A stretch of 16,030 nucleotides of DNA, taken from positions 1 through 16,030 of the forward strand of contig CALDJI010000211.1 in assembly GCA_937901805.1 (NCBI GenBank), read 5' to 3'. Positions 13,132 to 16,030 of this stretch are shown here, piece by piece. The notes under the pieces were generated by a model. The model searched no databases. It saw only the letters and a program-made list of their open reading frames with translations, and was not told where the DNA came from. The DNA comes from an uncultured Clostridia bacterium. Its GTDB lineage: Bacteria > Bacillota > Clostridia > Oscillospirales > Ruminococcaceae. The position numbers and the translations under genes were made by a program. Position 1 is the first letter of the stretch, and every line of letters starts with the position of its first letter.

Positions 13132-14187
13132 TTATTTCACTTTTTTTGCTGTATACCGTTTGAGCGCGTCTTCATTAAGGGTAATATTCATTTCACCGAC
13201 AACGCCGTCCAACTTTTGCTCGTAGTCCTCCGCTTTCATATTTTGTAAAAGGGACATTCTCCGGGAGGTAAAATCCTCTTCCTTTGCAAGGATATCATAT
13301 TTTGCGAGGACATAATATTTGCTCGTCCCCTCCACTACTTCGATATCCCCGGCGGACATGGCGTTCATTCGCTCTGCGAACTGCTCTCCAAAAGACGATC
13401 CGCCCTCTTTTGACAGCACCGTCGCATAGATATCTTCCTTTACTTCAGAGGGATCGGTGGTTTCAATCTCTTCTCCTTCCGCCGCACTGGCCTTTCTCTG
13501 CTCATTGGAAAATTCCTGAATCAGCTTATCCATGCTCTCTCCATTTTTTGCACGGGCAAGATATCCCTCCGCCTTTGTTTTTGCTTCTTCCTTTACAGCG
13601 GTCAGTTCATCGCCTGTCTTGGAGGTATCCCAGGAAACACCGAGATATTTTACCTTGACATAATGATCGGAAAAATAAGCCTTTAAATCCGCATCGGACA
13701 CCGCTTCCGGACCGCCTTCATCATAGTAATGCAGAAATACCTGCTGTTTTTTGGCAAGATTCTGAACCACATAAGTTAGGGAGTCTTTGGAAATCCCGTT
13801 TTTCTCATACCACTCGCTGTAATTGTTCCATTCTGTATTGACCTGAGCTGTCACCGCTTCCTGTGCGTCCGCTTTCAGAGTAAGCCCCAGATCTTCAAAT
13901 TCCTTTTCCACTGCAAGATAGCGCTTCATTTCCTGCTGGGCAGTCTGCTCAATCCAAATAGCCGCGTTCTGCCCGTCAATATCCTGTTTAAGCACATCCT
14001 TGCTACTGTCCTCCACCTTAGAGTAGGCAGACTGAGTGGCAGTAACAAGCTGATACAGATATACGCCTGCCGGGACTTTTTCATCATGAAAAGTCGCAAT
14101 ATAGGAAGTATCTCCGCCACAGGAGACAAGGGAAAGCGCCATAACAAACGCAAAGACAAGAGATACTATCCTGGAACTATTTTTCAT
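13132..14187 (-). CDS. SurA/PrsA-like peptidyl-prolyl isomerase-type lipoprotein
   Basis: A 351-residue exported lipoprotein. It has a basic start (MKNSSR), a hydrophobic stretch, and a lipobox LVSC with the modified cysteine at 23, so it would be anchored on the outer face of the membrane. Residues about 30-190 are helical, like the SurA-type chaperone domain. A parvulin-like region follows, with VSDADLKAYFSDHYVKVKYL, then a helix ending GESMDKLIQEFS, and later SAGDIEVVEGTSKYYVLAKY. The active-site histidine of the usual SHIL motif is replaced (KYLG), so it may be a chaperone without isomerase activity. GGAGG lies 8 bases before the ATG. It follows mfd, as PrsA-like genes often do in Clostridia, but has its own promoter and terminator. 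Confidence 0.72.
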   Translation of the reverse strand: MKNSSRIVSLVFAFVMALSLVSCGGDTSYIATFHDEKVPAGVYLYQLVTATQSAYSKVEDSSKDVLKQDIDGQNAAIWIEQTAQQEMKRYLAVEKEFEDLGLTLKADAQEAVTAQVNTEWNNYSEWYEKNGISKDSLTYVVQNLAKKQQVFLHYYDEGGPEAVSDADLKAYFSDHYVKVKYLGVSWDTSKTGDELTAVKEEAKTKAEGYLARAKNGESMDKLIQEFSNEQRKASAAEGEEIETTDPSEVKEDIYATVLSKEGGSSFGEQFAERMNAMSAGDIEVVEGTSKYYVLAKYDILAKEEDFTSRRMSLLQNMKAEDYEQKLDGVVGEMNITLNEDALKRYTAKKVK

Positions 14188-14231
14188 CCTGATTTCCTCC
14201 GATTCTTTTGAGTTGCCAATAAATCTTTTTG

Positions 14232-14260
14232 ATTATACACACATTTCCCACGAATGTCCA
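14232..14260 (-). promoter_or_regulatory. Strong sigma-A-like promoter of the foldase-like lipoprotein gene
   Basis: On the - strand TGGACA (14260-14255) is followed by exactly 17 bases and a perfect TATAAT (14237-14232). The -35 matches consensus at 5 of 6 positions. Transcription would start near 14225, about 38 bases before the ATG. It lies in the 100-base gap after mfd and allows expression independent of mfd. Confidence 0.8.
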
Positions 14261-14287
14261 GAAACCCCGGAAAATGTTTACATTTTT

Positions 14288-16030
14288 TCAATTTTCCTGC
14301 TCCGGCTGACCGGCTGTATGCTGCATCGTGGTCAGTGCGGTACGCAGAATTTCCAGGGTATCGTCTCCTTTTTTCAGCTTGACAGAGAGATACGGTTTTG
14401 CGCCTGCATTCACCATGACGCGGGGTTTGAGTTCCTGGACAAGCGCGCCGATCGCATTCATATCCAGCGTGCGCGGATACAAAATCAGGACGTCGCCCCG
14501 CTCGCTGATTTCATAGATAGACAGGGACGAGGCGATATTGCGCAGCAGCGCCACGTCGATCAGCCCCTTAACCGACTGGGGCGGCTCCCCAAAGCGGTCA
14601 ATCAGCTCGTCAAAGACATCCAGCGAATCCTCCTGCGTTTTAACCGAGGCAATTTTCCGGTACACGTCAATCCGCTGGCTCAAATCGCTGATATAGCTTT
14701 CCGGAATATGTGCGCCGATCCGGATATCGACCAGGCATTCATCCTCCTGTTTGAGCACCTTTTCCCCTTTTCGTTCACTGATAGCCTCTGAGAGCAGGCG
14801 CAGGTACATATCATATCCGACGGATTCCATATGCCCATGCTGCTGGGCGCCGAGAATATTCCCCGCGCCCCGGATTTCCAGATCCCGCATGGCGATGCGG
14901 AATCCGGAGCCAAATTTGGTAAATTCCCGGATAGCGGACAGCCGCTTGGTGGCGACGTCTGTCAGGGATTTTCCCGGGCGGAACGTCAGGTAGGCAAAGG
15001 CCCTCCGGTTGGAGCGCCCCACACGCCCACGCAGCTGATAGAGCTGGGAAAGCCCCATATTGTCCGCGTCCTCAATAATCAGGGTATTACAGTTCGGGAC
15101 GTCCACACCCGTTTCAATAATTGTGGTGCAGACCAGCACATCGATTTCATGCTCCATCAGCCTCCGCCAAACCTCGGACATCTGCTCTTCTCCCATTTTC
15201 CCATGGGCAGTGACAATCCGGGCGTCAGGTACGGCTTCCGCAATCCGGGCGGCGCACTGGTCAATGGTTTCAATCCGGTTATGCAGATAGTAAACCTGCC
15301 CGCCTCGGCGCAGTTCCCGCTTAATTGCCTCGCCGATAAGACCCATATCCTGCTCAATGACATAGGTCTGCACCGGGTGTCGGTCGCTCGGTGCCTCCTC
15401 GATGACAGACATATCTCGGATACCGGACATCGCCATGTTCAAGGTGCGCGGGATCGGCGTTGCAGACAATGTCAGCACGTCAATCCCTTTGAACAGCTCT
15501 TTAAACCGTTCCTTATGGGCAACGCCGAAACGCTGCTCTTCATCGATAATAGCAAGCCCCAGATCTTTGAACTGGACGTCCTTTTGAATCAGGCGGTGCG
15601 TGCCGACTACAATATCCACTTCCCCGCGGCGTAATTTGCGCACAATGGCTTCCTGCTGCTGTTTGGTGCGAAAACGCGAGAGCAGCTCGATATTAATAGG
15701 AAAGCCCTCAAAGCGGCGCAGCATGGTCTGGTAATGCTGGAATGCCAGAATTGTCGTTGGGACAAGAATCGCCACCTGTTTAGAATCCATCACGCATTTA
15801 AAGGCCGCTCTCAGCGCCACCTCGGTTTTTCCAAAGCCTACATCCCCGCACAGGAGTCTGTCCATCGGGTGGGGACGTTCCATATCCGCCTTGATTTCCT
15901 CGATACAGCGCAGCTGGTCGTCCGTCTCCTCATAGGGGAACCGTTCTTCAAAGTCCCGCTGCCAGTCCGTATCCTCTCCGAAGGCATATCCTTTGGCCTG
16001 GGCGCGTTCGGCATAGAGTTTGATAAGCTA
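14288..16030 (-). CDS. mfd: Transcription-repair coupling factor Mfd, C-terminal half (partial)
   Basis: About 579 residues of a protein that is normally near 1150 long; the rest lies beyond the right edge. Mfd is a DNA translocase that removes stalled RNA polymerase at lesions and recruits UvrA. Visible are the KLYAER and FPYEETDDQ segments, Walker A GDVGFGKTE, the DEEQRFG box, LSATPIPRTL, the TTIIETGVDVPNCNT block, the QLYQLRGRVGRS arginine-finger motif, and the TRG-type region with AMRDLEIRGAGNILGAQQHGH. The C-terminal D7 domain (EPPQSVKGLIDVALLR onward) is also present. The helicase motifs look intact. Odd point: the last codon in the window (16028-16030, - strand) reads TAG in frame, where homologues usually have an acidic residue before LIKLYAER. 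Confidence 0.93.

Noticed and set aside
12112..13248. Long + strand open frame (378 codons) opposite spoVAF-like and the end of the lipoprotein gene
   Set aside because: It runs antisense through conserved GerA-family coding sequence and across a terminator, has no SD at its start, and the His/Gln/Asn-rich product has no recognisable domain.
14271..14286. AAAATGT / ACATTTT inverted repeat just after the mfd stop, as a possible terminator
   Set aside because: The stem is 7 A/T-rich pairs with a 2-base loop and no clear T-tract, too weak to call.
14831..15634. 267-codon + strand open frame opposite mfd
   Set aside because: Mfd motifs on the other strand are clear and conserved; this frame is a codon-bias shadow with no family signature.

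Overview
The window comes from a spore-forming Firmicute, most likely a gut-type member of the Clostridia. The evidence is a SpoVAF-type GerA-family spore germination protein, a lipoprotein foldase beside mfd, strong AGGAGG-type ribosome binding sites, common TTG starts and roughly half G+C. It holds two blocks that converge on one shared terminator.

Block 1 (bases 2-11580, all + strand) is a tightly packed virion structural operon. In order it encodes: the end of the large terminase, portal, a prohead protease fused to a scaffold-like tail, a probable capsid decoration protein, major capsid protein, head-tail connector, head closure protein, a probable tail terminator with no normal start codon, contractile tail sheath, tail tube, a probable tail assembly chaperone, a small unrecognised protein, a LysM baseplate protein, a gp27-like hub, a gpV-like spike, a gp25-like wedge protein, baseplate J, a DUF2313/XkdU-like protein and a short tail fibre. 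Most neighbours overlap by 1-14 bases or lie within about 25 bases, so translational coupling is likely. The order matches the PBSX (xtm/xkd) plan of Bacillus subtilis. What differs is what is missing: there is no long tape-measure gene between chaperone and LysM gene, no separate scaffold, and no holin, endolysin or second fibre after the fibre gene. The set would make a DNA-packaging head with a very short contractile tail. It could be a compact phage, a decayed prophage or a domesticated particle of the PBSX or gene-transfer-agent kind.

Block 2 (bases 11623-16030, all - strand) is host chromosome: spoVAF-like, a SurA/PrsA-like lipoprotein with its own strong sigma-A-like promoter, and the C-terminal half of mfd running off the right edge. 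A hairpin at 11587-11623 terminates both blocks. A second terminator at 13089-13124 separates the lipoprotein gene from spoVAF.

The most unusual points are the absent tape measure; two genes that appear to start on near-cognate codons (ACG at 4505, or a +1 shift at CTT TGA; and ATC at 8999); a three-unit 30-bp tandem repeat encoding a WEEF-type motif; and an in-frame TAG in mfd at the last three bases of the window. No tRNA, rRNA, CRISPR array, insertion sequence, integrase or attachment site was seen. No gene-free stretch exceeds about 100 bases.
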